Below are positions 48,312 to 57,315 of a stretch of 64,000 nucleotides of DNA, piece after piece. The stretch's first letter is position 1. Each line of letters opens with the position of its first letter. The position numbers and the translations under genes were made by a program. This DNA comes from Bifidobacterium bohemicum DSM 22767. GTDB lineage: Bacteria; Actinomycetota; Actinomycetes; Actinomycetales; Bifidobacteriaceae. The notes under the pieces were generated by a model. The model saw only the letters and a list, made by a program, of their open reading frames with translations, was not told where the DNA came from and searched no databases. The stretch spans positions 186,001 through 250,000 of the forward strand of contig NZ_JGYP01000001.1 in the NCBI RefSeq assembly GCF_000741525.1, read 5' to 3'.

Positions 48312-49463
48312 TCACTTGGTCAGCGCGTCGAAGCGCTGCTGGGTGACGTAATTGGCCTTCACCAGATCGGTGAGGTTATCCTTGGTGATGTTCTGCGGAT
48401 CCAGCAGCTTCGAGGGCACGTCGATATTGTTGTTATTGAACTTGCCGTTGATGCCGGTTACCTTCTTGTTCTGGGCGATTTCGAGAATCATGTCGTACGT
48501 CGCGTCAGCAAGCTTGTTGACGTCCTTGAACACCGTCTGCCCCTGGGTGCCTTTGGCGATGTTGGACACGGCGATCTCCATCGCGTCCTGTCCGGTGATA
48601 TATGGCCACGAGGCTGTGCCCGGCTGCATGTCGGGACGCTTCTCCTGAATGGCGTTGATGACACCTTGGGAAATGCCGTCATAGGGGCTCAGCACCGCGT
48701 CGAGCTTCTCGCCGTGCGCGTAGGTCGAGTCGATGATGGACTCCATATCCTTCTGGGCCTGCTCCGCCTTCCAGGACTGAACGGAAATCTTCTGCCAGTC
48801 CGCGAGCTTGAAATCGGCCTTCACGCCGCCGCCGTGGTTGGAGGGGCTGACCAGCACACCGGACTTGAAGTAGGGCTCGAGGAGATTCCAAGCGCCTTTG
48901 AAGAAGTACTTGGCGTTGTTGTCGTCCGGGGAACCGGTGAACAGTTCGATGTTGAACGGGCCCTTGGCTCCGGTCTTCAGACCAAGCTTGTCGATCAGAT
49001 AGTTGGCCTCAAGCACGCCGGTCTGCTCAAGCTGGAAGGTCGCATAGTAGTCCACGGCCTTGGTGTTCATGATCAGACGATCATAGGCGATGACCTTGGC
49101 GCCCGCGTCCCGGGCCTTTTCCACGGCGGGCCCCACGGCGGTACCATCCTTGGAAGCGACCACGACGATCTTGGCGTTGTTGTTCACCATGTTCTCGATG
49201 TCAGCGTTCTGTTGCGGCGGCTTGTCATCCGCGAACGAGAGGATGACCTTGTATCCAGCGGACTCAAGCTTCCTCTTGAGGTTGTTGCCGTCCTTGTTCC
49301 AGCGTTCCTCGGACTTGGTGGGCATCGAAATGCCAATCGTATCGCCCTTCTTGATCTCTTCGCTTCCCGCCGTGTTGCCGCCTCGTGACGACCCGCAGGC
49401 CCCCATACCCAGGCACATCGCCGCTCCCAGGGCAATAGCCATGATTTTCCTTGGTGCTTGCAT
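48312..49463 (-). CDS. sugar-binding lipoprotein (ChvE/XylF type)
   Basis: 383 residues. A signal peptide ends in the lipobox LGMGAC, so the protein is anchored to the outer face of the membrane. The fold is periplasmic-binding protein type 1: GISMPTKSEERW (sugar-contacting start), IENMVNNNAKIVVVASKDG, VIAYDRLI and a C-terminal DVNKLADATYDM. ChvE/XylF-like proteins bind arabinose, xylose, galactose or glucose. AAGGAG lies five bases before the ATG. First gene of the transporter operon, with its promoter just upstream. Confidence 0.93.
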   Translation of the reverse strand: MQAPRKIMAIALGAAMCLGMGACGSSRGGNTAGSEEIKKGDTIGISMPTKSEERWNKDGNNLKRKLESAGYKVILSFADDKPPQQNADIENMVNNNAKIVVVASKDGTAVGPAVEKARDAGAKVIAYDRLIMNTKAVDYYATFQLEQTGVLEANYLIDKLGLKTGAKGPFNIELFTGSPDDNNAKYFFKGAWNLLEPYFKSGVLVSPSNHGGGVKADFKLADWQKISVQSWKAEQAQKDMESIIDSTYAHGEKLDAVLSPYDGISQGVINAIQEKRPDMQPGTASWPYITGQDAMEIAVSNIAKGTQGQTVFKDVNKLADATYDMILEIAQNKKVTGINGKFNNNNIDVPSKLLDPQNITKDNLTDLVKANYVTQQRFDALTK

Positions 49464-49515
49464 TCATTCTCCTTCCGCTTCGAGGGTCACCCAGTTCATT
49501 CTGGGGTTCGAGACA

Positions 49516-49544
49516 ATTCTGACCCAATTGCGTTAAGTTGTCAA
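49516..49544 (-). promoter_or_regulatory. promoter of the sugar ABC operon
   Basis: On the minus strand, TTGACA (49539-49544) and CAGAAT (49516-49521) are 17 bp apart. The start should fall near 49509, giving a leader of about 46 bases. The -35 box overlaps that of the divergent ROK promoter. Confidence 0.75.
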
Positions 49545-49566
49545 ATCCATAACACAAAATTAATTA
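49538..49566 (+). promoter_or_regulatory. promoter of the ROK regulator gene
   Basis: TTGTCA (49538-49543) and TAATTA (49561-49566) with a 17-bp spacer. The palindrome at 49548-49579 covers the spacer, the -10 box and the start site. Confidence 0.6.
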
Positions 49567-49579
49567 ATTTTCTGTTATG
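49548..49579. promoter_or_regulatory. 32-bp palindromic operator, ROK regulator site
   Basis: CATAACACAAAATTAA is followed by TTAATTTTCTGTTATG: 16-bp arms with one mismatch and no spacer. ROK regulators bind such long palindromes. It covers the regulator's promoter and lies immediately upstream of the -35 box of the sugar operon. Confidence 0.75.
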
Positions 49580-49609
49580 TTTCCTAACTCAACAAAACAA
49601 GACGAATCA

Positions 49610-50818
49610 ATGAATCGGTCATCACGGATTACGGGTATCGGTTATGCTAAAGATATGGCAAAACTTTTTGGTTCACAGACGTCGCTGCGTGAGGCGAACC
49701 GTGCCACCATACTTGATCACATCCATCGTTTCGGCGCGATGACACAGATCGAGCTGGCCGAGTCCACCGGGCTTTCAACCGCTACGATCTCAACGCTGGT
49801 CAGACAGCTTGTGGACGAAAACCGCCTGACCACACAGAACACCGTCCGCAACGGCAGGCGTGCCACTCTTGTCACCATAGTCAGGCAGCAGGGTCTGGGC
49901 ATCGGTCTGCACATCAGCCGGCACGACCTGCGTATCTGCGTCATCGACGCGGCAAGACAAATCCTGACCGAGCACAATCTGCCTTTGGCGCACGACCACA
50001 AGACCGACACCACCATCAACCGATCGCTGACCCTGATCAACGAGACACTGAGCAACCTTGGAGCCGGAGCCGAGGAAATACTCGGCATCGGGATCGCGGT
50101 GTCCGCCCCGGTCGACATACGCACCCATACCATCATGCTTCCGGGAATCCTGCCGGGTTGGGATGGAGCCGACATCACCACCCCCTTCCTCAACGCCTTC
50201 CACGTACCCGTTGTTTTGGAAAACGATTCCAACTGCGGGGCCGTTTGCGAATCAAGGATGGGCGCGGCACAGGGCATGCCCGACTTCGTCTACATCAATG
50301 CCGGCGGCGGTGTGGGCGCCGGAATCGTCACGCAGGGCGGTTTATGGCATGGGGTAACTGGGTTGGCCGGGGAGATCGGTCACATTCAAGTGGACCCGTT
50401 AGGCAGCATATGCAGCTGCGGCAACCGCGGGTGTCTGGACACCGTGGTGGGCGAGGACCGTCTGGTGTCATTGCTCAATGTGACCCACGGCAATCTCACC
50501 CTTGAGGACCTTGTCGAAACCGCTCGCAAAGGCGACCCGGGCTGCCGCAAGGTCGTGGCCGATGCCGCGATGCGTATAGGCACCGTCTGCGCAGAACTGT
50601 GCATCGCCATCGACCCGCAGGTCGTCGTGGTCGGCGGAGAGCTTTCACTTGCCGGTGAAGATTTCAGCGGACCCTTCTCCCAAGCCTTGCAACGCCTGCT
50701 GTTCCCCTATGTCCTCAAACCTATTGAGGTTGCACAGGCAGCCCACCCCGTCGATGGCCCGATGCTCGGAGCTGCATTACTGTCCCTACATGAAGCGGAA
50801 AAGGTTCACAATACCTGA
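49610..50818 (+). CDS. ROK-family transcriptional regulator (NagC/XylR type)
   Basis: About 402 residues. An N-terminal winged helix-turn-helix (SLREANRATILDHIHRFGAM, TQIELAESTGLSTATISTLV) is followed by a ROK sugar-binding domain with VVLENDSNCGAV, GGGVGAGIV, LAGEIGHIQVD and the zinc motif CSCGNRGCLDTV. It is divergent from the sugar ABC operon and is its probable regulator, responding to the imported sugar. The start is uncertain: ATG 49577 lies inside the operator and is unlikely; ATG 49610 and 49655 are the alternatives, both with weak ribosome binding sites. Confidence 0.88.
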   Translation: MNRSSRITGIGYAKDMAKLFGSQTSLREANRATILDHIHRFGAMTQIELAESTGLSTATISTLVRQLVDENRLTTQNTVRNGRRATLVTIVRQQGLGIGLHISRHDLRICVIDAARQILTEHNLPLAHDHKTDTTINRSLTLINETLSNLGAGAEEILGIGIAVSAPVDIRTHTIMLPGILPGWDGADITTPFLNAFHVPVVLENDSNCGAVCESRMGAAQGMPDFVYINAGGGVGAGIVTQGGLWHGVTGLAGEIGHIQVDPLGSICSCGNRGCLDTVVGEDRLVSLLNVTHGNLTLEDLVETARKGDPGCRKVVADAAMRIGTVCAELCIAIDPQVVVVGGELSLAGEDFSGPFSQALQRLLFPYVLKPIEVAQAAHPVDGPMLGAALLSLHEAEKVHNT

Positions 50819-50849
50819 TAATTTAGAAGGACAAGGAAAAGAGGCAACG

Positions 50850-51716
50850 ATGTTCAGACGCGATGACGCGCCACTGTTGAAGCTCCGCGACATTTCGGTA
50901 CGGTTCGGCTTTGTGGATGCCTTAAAGGAAGTCAGTCTCGATGTTTTCAGCGGCGAAGTGGTAGCCATTGTGGGAGACAACGGCGCCGGTAAATCCACTC
51001 TGGTCAAAGTCATCGGAGGACTTCAGACACCCAGCGGAGGCGATATCGAATACGGCGGGCAACCGGCGAGCATCCACAGCGTACACGAAGCAAACGCCAT
51101 CGGCATCGTGTCCGTGTTTCAAGGCCAGGAGTTCTGCAACAACCTCGATGTCTCATCGAATCTGTTTCTTGGCCATGAATTGAAGGACTCCCACGGCATG
51201 CGGGATGACGAATCCATGAATTCGAAGGCCCGGCAGATTCTTCAGGAGTTTTCCTCTGCGATTCGTGTCGGACAACCGATTTCGACGCTTTCCGTGGGCC
51301 AGCGGCAGACCGTGGCCCTTGCCAGAACCCTTCTGAACGATCCGAAGCTCATTTTGCTCGATGAACCTACGGCCTCATTATCCGTAATGCAGACCGCAGA
51401 AGTGCTTAACTATATCAAGCGACTGCGCACGCAGGGTCGCTCGGTCATTCTCATCGGACATGATTTACCCGACGTATTCGCCGTGAGCGACCGAATCATC
51501 GTCCTACGCCACGGCAGAATCAACGGCATCCACGAAACACTTGAGACCAGCTATGAACAGATCATCGCCGAGATCGCCGGAGTCAATGGCAGCAGCGCGA
51601 ATCTTGACTCCATCACCAGCATGAATCAATATGACAACCTTATGAGCCGACGCACTCTGATAGACCGAACGATGCAGTTTCAGGCGGCAAGCACCGACGA
51701 GTCTTACGGTCCGTAG
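50850..51716 (+). CDS. orphan single-domain sugar-type ABC ATPase
   Basis: 288 residues, one ABC ATPase domain: GDNGAGKSTLVK (Walker A), FQGQEFCNNLDV (Q-loop region), the variant signature LSVGQRQTVAL and LILLDEPTASL (Walker B). It resembles the first half of XylG-type double ATPases, or FrcA-type single-domain ATPases. No permease or binding protein accompanies it; the nearest permease is the divergent one at 45.4-46.7 kb. Start ATG 50850 behind GAGG, 31 bases after the ROK gene, so the two are probably co-transcribed. Partner unknown. Confidence 0.87.
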   Translation: MFRRDDAPLLKLRDISVRFGFVDALKEVSLDVFSGEVVAIVGDNGAGKSTLVKVIGGLQTPSGGDIEYGGQPASIHSVHEANAIGIVSVFQGQEFCNNLDVSSNLFLGHELKDSHGMRDDESMNSKARQILQEFSSAIRVGQPISTLSVGQRQTVALARTLLNDPKLILLDEPTASLSVMQTAEVLNYIKRLRTQGRSVILIGHDLPDVFAVSDRIIVLRHGRINGIHETLETSYEQIIAEIAGVNGSSANLDSITSMNQYDNLMSRRTLIDRTMQFQAASTDESYGP

Positions 51717-51777
51717 ATACCGCGGAATATTGAATTCGCTGAGTAACGTCAACCAATCAAGAAAAAGAACACGGAAC

Positions 51778-52158
51778 ATGAATGTTGTCACCCTAGTCGT
51801 TTCCATCGCTTGCGCTCTAGCCGGACTCTTGGTCGGGCTTGCGTTTGGCACCATGCCGCTACGGTCCGGACTGATGACCGAGCAGCAGCGAAGCTGGCAG
51901 CAATGGTGGGGCATCGGTTTCGTCCTGGTTGTGCTGGGACTCATGGTCACCAGACAGGACGTACCATCCTGGACCATTCTTATAGCGGCGGTCGTCGGCG
52001 TCGCCGTGGCCCGCATCCCACCCCTGCACCGTGCCATGATAGGCAAATTCCCAGCCTTCGCACCGAAGACGCCCGTCAAACAATCCGATGTCAATAGTCC
52101 CAAGCCTGGCCGTAAGTCGAAAAGGAACCACGTGAACAGGAAGAAAAAACATCGCTGA
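51778..52158 (+). CDS. small membrane protein with basic tail
   Basis: 126 residues with three hydrophobic segments (about 4-26, 46-60 and 66-79) and a strongly basic C-terminus ending GRKSKRNHVNRKKKHR. No family recognised. Ribosome binding site weak (ACGGA near the ATG). It follows the orphan ATPase gene by 61 bases and may belong to the same transcript. Confidence 0.5.
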   Translation: MNVVTLVVSIACALAGLLVGLAFGTMPLRSGLMTEQQRSWQQWWGIGFVLVVLGLMVTRQDVPSWTILIAAVVGVAVARIPPLHRAMIGKFPAFAPKTPVKQSDVNSPKPGRKSKRNHVNRKKKHR

Positions 52159-52270
52159 ACCGCGACCCGAATCAGGTTTGTGAGAGGTGTTCACCGGATT
52201 TTTCGGATGTTGCCTACCGGGCTGTCCGATACCGGTAAGCAGGGATCGATCTGGCCGTTCGTCACGATTG

Positions 52271-52296
52271 AAATGTCATACATAAATGTCATACAT
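52271..52296. repeat. perfect tandem 13-bp duplication
   Basis: AAATGTCATACAT occurs twice in direct succession, about 90 bases past the metF end, in an otherwise featureless intergenic stretch. Confidence 0.7.
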
Positions 52297-52388
52297 ACGG
52301 TAGGCGCGGGCACGCGTACCAAGTTGCGCTCCGCAATGGCGAACAGAGAGCCGAACCGTGCGCGACCATCGAAGATGCCTGTAAAACA

Positions 52389-53240
52389 CTACGCTGCTTC
52401 GTCAAATAGCGGGCTGACGTTGGCCCAGATTTTACGCACCGTTCTGGGGCGGTTCATGGCGTACAGATGCACCCCATCAACCCCATGGGCCACCAGATCG
52501 GCAATCTGCTGCGAGGCATATACCATGCCGGCCTGCTTGAGCGCCGGAAGATTGTCCCGCCAACGGTCGGCCATGGCCTTTACGGCAGGAGGCAGACAAC
52601 AGCCGTTGCAACTTGTCATGCGTTCAAGGGACTTGACACTGCGCACAGGCATGATGCCCGCCTCGATCGGAACGTCGATTCCTCTGGCCCGCGCCAAATC
52701 GACAAACCGATAGAAGTCGGCGTTGTCATAGAACAGCTGGGTAATCAGACGGGTCACACCCGCGTCGATCTTACGCTTGAGATTGTCTATATCTGTCTGC
52801 AGATTCGAAGCCTCGACGTGACATTCCGGATAACAGGCACCATAGATGCGCATGCCCGGCTTACGACGGCTGATGTAGGCGGCCAAGTCACTGGCGTGAC
52901 TGAACACGCCACACGGTTCCACACCTTCGATAAAGTCCCCACGAAGCGCCAACACCGCTTTGACCCCCGCCTCCTCGAACATGTCAAGCGCCTGATCGAT
53001 GGCCTGTTCGTCGTTGTACAATGCGGTCAGGTGAGCCACGGCCGGAATATGGTACTCGTCGTTGATGGTCTTTGCGATCCGAGCGGTAACGGTCCGGTCA
53101 GCCAACGCACCCTGCCGATAAGTGACGGAAATGAAATCAGGATGGACGTCTTCAAGGCCGTCGAGCGTATCATAAATCGTGCCTACCGGAGACGAGTTCT
53201 TCGGAGGGAAGACCTCAAGCGAAAAAACCGGCGAATGCAT
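52389..53240 (-). CDS. metF: methylenetetrahydrofolate reductase
   Basis: Reduces methylene-THF to methyl-THF, the methyl donor for MetE. 283 residues with FSLEVFPPKN (N-terminal glutamate), FISVTYRQGA, LALRGD, YGACYPECH and ITQLFYDNADFYRFVD. ATG 53240 is the likely start, ten bases past GGAG; a TTG three codons earlier is the alternative. It lies downstream of metE with a stable hairpin between them. Confidence 0.95.
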   Translation of the reverse strand: MHSPVFSLEVFPPKNSSPVGTIYDTLDGLEDVHPDFISVTYRQGALADRTVTARIAKTINDEYHIPAVAHLTALYNDEQAIDQALDMFEEAGVKAVLALRGDFIEGVEPCGVFSHASDLAAYISRRKPGMRIYGACYPECHVEASNLQTDIDNLKRKIDAGVTRLITQLFYDNADFYRFVDLARARGIDVPIEAGIMPVRSVKSLERMTSCNGCCLPPAVKAMADRWRDNLPALKQAGMVYASQQIADLVAHGVDGVHLYAMNRPRTVRKIWANVSPLFDEAA

Positions 53241-53279
53241 CCTTGTCAATCTCCTGTATCCTTTTATACTTCAAGAGGA

Positions 53280-53316
53280 TTCGCGGCCATCGCCCGATAA
53301 AGGCGAGAGCCGCGAA
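53280..53316 (-). promoter_or_regulatory. intercistronic hairpin between metE and metF
   Basis: TTCGCGGC pairs with GCCGCGAA, enclosing CGCC-N7-GGCG. No T-tract follows, so it is more likely a stabiliser or partial attenuator than a terminator. Confidence 0.45.
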
Positions 53317-53329
53317 ACACCTTCACCGA

Positions 53330-55660
53330 TCAACGCAACGAAGAGCCGGCAGCCAGTTCAGTACGCACCTTCTTGGCTGCCTCGACCATATGTTCAAGGC
53401 TTGGCCAGGTCTCCTCGTTGCCACGGGTTTTCAGACCACAATCAGGGTTGATCCACACGCGGCCAGCGTCAGCCTTCTTCAGGATGGCGTGGATGCGCTC
53501 GACCAGCTCATCAGTGGATGGGATGCGCGGCGAATGGATGTCGTAGACGCCGGGACCCACTTCGGTCTCGAAGTTCGCTTCCTCGATGGCGTCGAGCACC
53601 ACGAGGTCGCCACGTGATGCCTCGAAGGAGATCACATCAGCGTCCATATCATCGATGTCCTTGATGATGTCGTTGAACTCCGAATAACACATGTGGGTAT
53701 GGATCTGAGTTTCCGGCTTGACTCCCGAGTGCACCAGACGGAAGGCCGGAACGGCCCAGTCTAGGTACTTCTTATGCCAATCGGAGCGGCGCAACGGCAG
53801 CTTCTCGCGCAGTGCGGCCTCGTCGATCTGGATGACCTTGATGCCGGCGGCCTCGAGATCGAGCACCTCGTCGCGGATGGCCAGCGCCAGCTGCTGGGTC
53901 TGCAACTCGTTGCTGATGTCCTCGCGCGGCCACGACCAGTTGAGGATGGTGACCGGTCCGGTGAGCATGCCCTTGACGACATGCTTGGTGCGGCTCTGGG
54001 CGTACTTGCTCCAGCGCACCGTGATCGGCTCGGCGCGGGAGACGTCGCCCCAGACGATCGGAGGCTTGACGCAGCGGGTGCCGTAGGACTGCACCCACGC
54101 GTTCTTGGTGAACAGGTAGCCGTTCAGGTGCTGACCGAAGTACTCGACCATGTCGTTGCGTTCGAATTCGCCGTGCACCAGCACGTCCAGGCCGATTCTC
54201 TCCTGATGATCAATCACCTGGTCGATCTGGCCGGCGATGAACTGGTCATACTCATCCTGCGAGATCTCGCCCTTGCGCAGCTTCGCCCGGGTGGAACGCA
54301 CTTCGCGGGTCTGCGGGAAGGAGCCAATGGTCGTGGTCGGCAGCTCCGGCAACCCCAACTGATCATGCTGCACCTTACGGCGCTCGGCGCGTGCGGGCTG
54401 ACGCACGAAGTCCTTGTCGTCCAAAGCGTTCAGACGCTCGGCCACGGCCTTGTCCGCGGCGACGCGGCTGCCGTCGAAGAGGGCCTGATTGGCCGCGAGG
54501 GCCTTGGAGACCTTACGGGTTCCATCATCGGCATCGGCCAAAGCCGCGATATCGGCCACCTCGCCAAGCTTCTCAACGGCGAACGCGAAGTGCTTGCGGA
54601 CCTCCGGTTTCAGGCCGGTCTCCCCTTCGGTGCTGAACGGCACATGGAGCAGGGACGAGGCGGTGGCCACGGCCACATTGCCGGTCTTGGTCTTCAGCGC
54701 ATCGATAAGGCCGAGACTGGTCGCGTAATCGTTGCGCCAGATGTTGCGTCCATTGACCACGCCGGCAAAAATAGTGGTGCTTTGCGGCACGCCGAACCGT
54801 TCCACGGCGGCAAGGTTCTCTTCACGACCCTCGTTCAAATCGAGGCCGATGCCGTCAAAGCCCAGCAGGCTCGCGGTCTCGTAGATATCGGCGATATGAC
54901 CGAAATAGGTGTTGAGCAGAATCCTGACGGATCCGTCAGCGCCATTTCGTGCAGACAGGATAACCGAATACAGAGCCTTGAACAGCTCTTCGTCCCCATC
55001 TTCCTTATCGAGCACAAGATACGGTTCATCGAACTGAAGCCAAGCGGCACCCAGAGACGCGAACTTGCTGACGATTTCGGCGTATACGCCGGCGACCGCG
55101 TCAACCAAACCCTGATCGAGCTCGAGTTCCTCGGCTTGTGGATTTCGCGCGAGCTTCAGGAAGGTATAGGGGCCGATAAGCACCGGTTTGGTGTCGATGC
55201 CCTGCACCTTGGCCTCATTGAATTCATCGAACGGCTTAGTGGAGTTGAGTCTGATTTGTGTGGTGGAATCGATTTCCGGCACCAGGTAGTGATAGTTGGT
55301 GGTGAACCATTTTTTCATCGGCAGTGCGGTGACGTCGCCCTGAGGGCCTTGGTAGCCACGCGCCATGGCGAAGAGAGTGTCCTCTGCGTTGTCGAAAGCC
55401 AGTCGACGATAGCGCTGGGGTATCACATTAAGCATGATGGCCGTGTCCAGCATCTGGTCGTAGTAGCTGAAATCGTTGCTCGGTATCAGATCGATGCCGG
55501 CGTCGGCCTGCAGCTTCCAGTGCGCGGAGCGAAGACTCCCGCCCGTTTCACGCACGTCGTCGAGGCGCGCGGCGCCCTTCCAATAGGCTTCGATGACCTT
55601 TTTAAGTTCGCGGTCGCGCCCGATGCGCGGAAAACCGGAGACGGATGCCAGAACGGACAT
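53330..55660 (-). CDS. metE: cobalamin-independent methionine synthase
   Basis: Transfers the methyl group of methyl-THF polyglutamate to homocysteine. 776 residues: N-terminal half beginning [15 protein letters not shown], linker, then the catalytic barrel with [24 protein letters not shown], the zinc ligands in THMCYSEF (His, Cys) and the late NPDCGLKTR cysteine. GGAGG four bases before ATG. Followed by metF, so methyl donor and synthase are made together. Confidence 0.96.
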   Translation of the reverse strand: MSVLASVSGFPRIGRDRELKKVIEAYWKGAARLDDVRETGGSLRSAHWKLQADAGIDLIPSNDFSYYDQMLDTAIMLNVIPQRYRRLAFDNAEDTLFAMARGYQGPQGDVTALPMKKWFTTNYHYLVPEIDSTTQIRLNSTKPFDEFNEAKVQGIDTKPVLIGPYTFLKLARNPQAEELELDQGLVDAVAGVYAEIVSKFASLGAAWLQFDEPYLVLDKEDGDEELFKALYSVILSARNGADGSVRILLNTYFGHIADIYETASLLGFDGIGLDLNEGREENLAAVERFGVPQSTTIFAGVVNGRNIWRNDYATSLGLIDALKTKTGNVAVATASSLLHVPFSTEGETGLKPEVRKHFAFAVEKLGEVADIAALADADDGTRKVSKALAANQALFDGSRVAADKAVAERLNALDDKDFVRQPARAERRKVQHDQLGLPELPTTTIGSFPQTREVRSTRAKLRKGEISQDEYDQFIAGQIDQVIDHQERIGLDVLVHGEFERNDMVEYFGQHLNGYLFTKNAWVQSYGTRCVKPPIVWGDVSRAEPITVRWSKYAQSRTKHVVKGMLTGPVTILNWSWPREDISNELQTQQLALAIRDEVLDLEAAGIKVIQIDEAALREKLPLRRSDWHKKYLDWAVPAFRLVHSGVKPETQIHTHMCYSEFNDIIKDIDDMDADVISFEASRGDLVVLDAIEEANFETEVGPGVYDIHSPRIPSTDELVERIHAILKKADAGRVWINPDCGLKTRGNEETWPSLEHMVEAAKKVRTELAAGSSLR

Positions 55661-55792
55661 GATTCCTCCAAAATGATTCGACGACAGACTATCCCTTAGC
55701 CTACCAAACCCTCACGTTCAAAGGTCATTAGTCCACCGTGCATGTCGCTATAAATCCAATTTAGACCAACGGCGCAAAATGGCGGTGCGGTG

Positions 55793-55812
55793 CGGTTTCT
55801 CTTGAGAAACCG
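55793..55812 (-). terminator. small hairpin downstream of the tRNA methyltransferase
   Basis: CGGTTTCT and AGAAACCG pair around CTTG, 23 bases past the methyltransferase stop. No T-tract, so function uncertain. Confidence 0.35.
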
Positions 55813-55834
55813 AAGTTGGCTTTCCTTCGATGGT

Positions 55835-57031
55835 TCAGGCCGATCGCCCCTCATCGCCAAGGTTCGGCACCACGGCAAGCTGATCGCCCAAGTCGCGCAG
55901 CACCTTGTGCAGCTTGCGGTCGGAGATGTCGCGCAGCTCGAGGTCGGCCAAACGGTCGGCACGTTCCGATTCGGTCAGACAATCAATGTCGGTTTCCGTG
56001 TCTTTGGTGGGCCGGTCACGTTTGCGCAGGGCCGCAAATCCGGTGGCCATCGCGCGCGTGACAATAAGAAAGCCCGTATGTCCGATCATCTGATGGTCAG
56101 GGCGTACAGCAAGACCCTCGGCCTTCCACTGACGTTCAAGACTCTCCTGAATTTCGGGTTCCGTCCAACATTCAGCCCCGCGCAACGCCTCGCACAACCG
56201 GGACATCTGCGTGGTGGTGGTGACGTAACAGATAAGAACGCCCCCAGGGGCAATGACGCGATACGCCGCTTCCAGACGGTTCCACGGGTCCAGCATGTCA
56301 AGCACGATACGGTCATATGGGCGTGACGATGACGATGGTCGCGATAATTGCCGTAGTTCCGTTTCATCTTCCGAACGCAACAATTCAGCACTTGCATGAC
56401 ACGACGAGACCGCTTGTCCACCGGCAACGTTGAAATCTTCAGCGAGATTTGCCGCGACACTGTCAAAATCTCCTGTGAGCAGATTCCACCATTCAGGCTT
56501 CTTGCCGTAGTAGAGCGTGACGTTGGCCCGAGCCACCTTGGCAAATTCAGAACGCATTTCAATGGTGGTCAGGGTTCCGGTGGAACCTACCGCGTCGAGC
56601 AGGTTAAGACTCATGGCACCACTGCCCGCACCTGATTCAAGCACTTTCATGCCGTTGCGGATATCCCCCAGCTGGATGACCTGCGCTATGTCCTTGGGGT
56701 ACATGATCTGGGCGCCGCGCGGCATCGACAGTACGTAGTCGGCCAGCCTCGGCCGCATCACCGCATACTGCCAGCCTCCGATGGCGCGTGCGGCCTTCCA
56801 CGGTTTGGGTTTGTCGTGGCCAGGCACGGCGCTTTCGACCTGCGCCTCGCGCTTGGAGGTGACGGTAGTGATCACAACCCCTTCTGTACCGCCGATCACG
56901 TCATCATGCAAAATCAGTCCATGCTCGGTTTGCGTGGAACCGCCCGGCACCAGCTGATCGGTGATACGCTTGCCCTTGCGGTCCGTGAACTGAACCTTCT
57001 CCCCCGCTTGCAACCGGCCGAATCCCGGCAT
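55835..57031 (-). CDS. trmI: tRNA (adenine-58-N1)-methyltransferase
   Basis: SAM-dependent methylation of A58 in the T-loop of tRNA. 398 residues: N-terminal beta domain, PRGAQIMYPKDIAQVI, the SAM loop VLESGAGSGAMSLNLL (about 130-145), YDRIVLDMLDPW (motif IV) and PGGVLICYVTTTTQM. A serine/acidic insert (about residues 203-238) and a charged C-terminal tail make it longer than the usual about 280. In many actinobacteria this gene neighbours the proteasome ATPase gene; here it does not. ATG behind GAGGTGATGGC. Confidence 0.9.
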   Translation of the reverse strand: MPGFGRLQAGEKVQFTDRKGKRITDQLVPGGSTQTEHGLILHDDVIGGTEGVVITTVTSKREAQVESAVPGHDKPKPWKAARAIGGWQYAVMRPRLADYVLSMPRGAQIMYPKDIAQVIQLGDIRNGMKVLESGAGSGAMSLNLLDAVGSTGTLTTIEMRSEFAKVARANVTLYYGKKPEWWNLLTGDFDSVAANLAEDFNVAGGQAVSSCHASAELLRSEDETELRQLSRPSSSSRPYDRIVLDMLDPWNRLEAAYRVIAPGGVLICYVTTTTQMSRLCEALRGAECWTEPEIQESLERQWKAEGLAVRPDHQMIGHTGFLIVTRAMATGFAALRKRDRPTKDTETDIDCLTESERADRLADLELRDISDRKLHKVLRDLGDQLAVVPNLGDEGRSA

Positions 57032-57267
57032 GCCATCACCTCGCCTTTCCCTTCTTCACCAACGACAATCAGATCATCAATCGCCCTGCCGCCCGGTGCT
57101 GCAACCGAACAAGCCCGCCGCTGTTTCATTCCGTGCACCTGCGACAAACAAGAACCCGGCATGACTGGACACGTTATGCGACGATTCATTAAAAAATTAA
57201 CCTTTTACATCATACTCGACAGGGCAAGCAAGCATGGAACCATGAAGTGGCGAGCGACAAACGCACA

Positions 57268-57298
57268 ATAAAAGAGCGGAGAATCGGCTTCTCCGCTC
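57268..57298 (-). terminator. terminator of the dehydrogenase gene
   Basis: GAGCGGAGAA pairs with TTCTCCGCTC (10 bp, five-base loop). On the minus strand it is followed by TTTTATT. Confidence 0.85.
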
Positions 57299-57315
57299 CA
57301 AACTCGACGCGTACG

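Noticed and set aside
53774..55699. 641-codon open frame on the plus strand opposite metE
   Set aside because: It is the shadow of the metE frame in codon-biased DNA; metE on the minus strand has every family motif.
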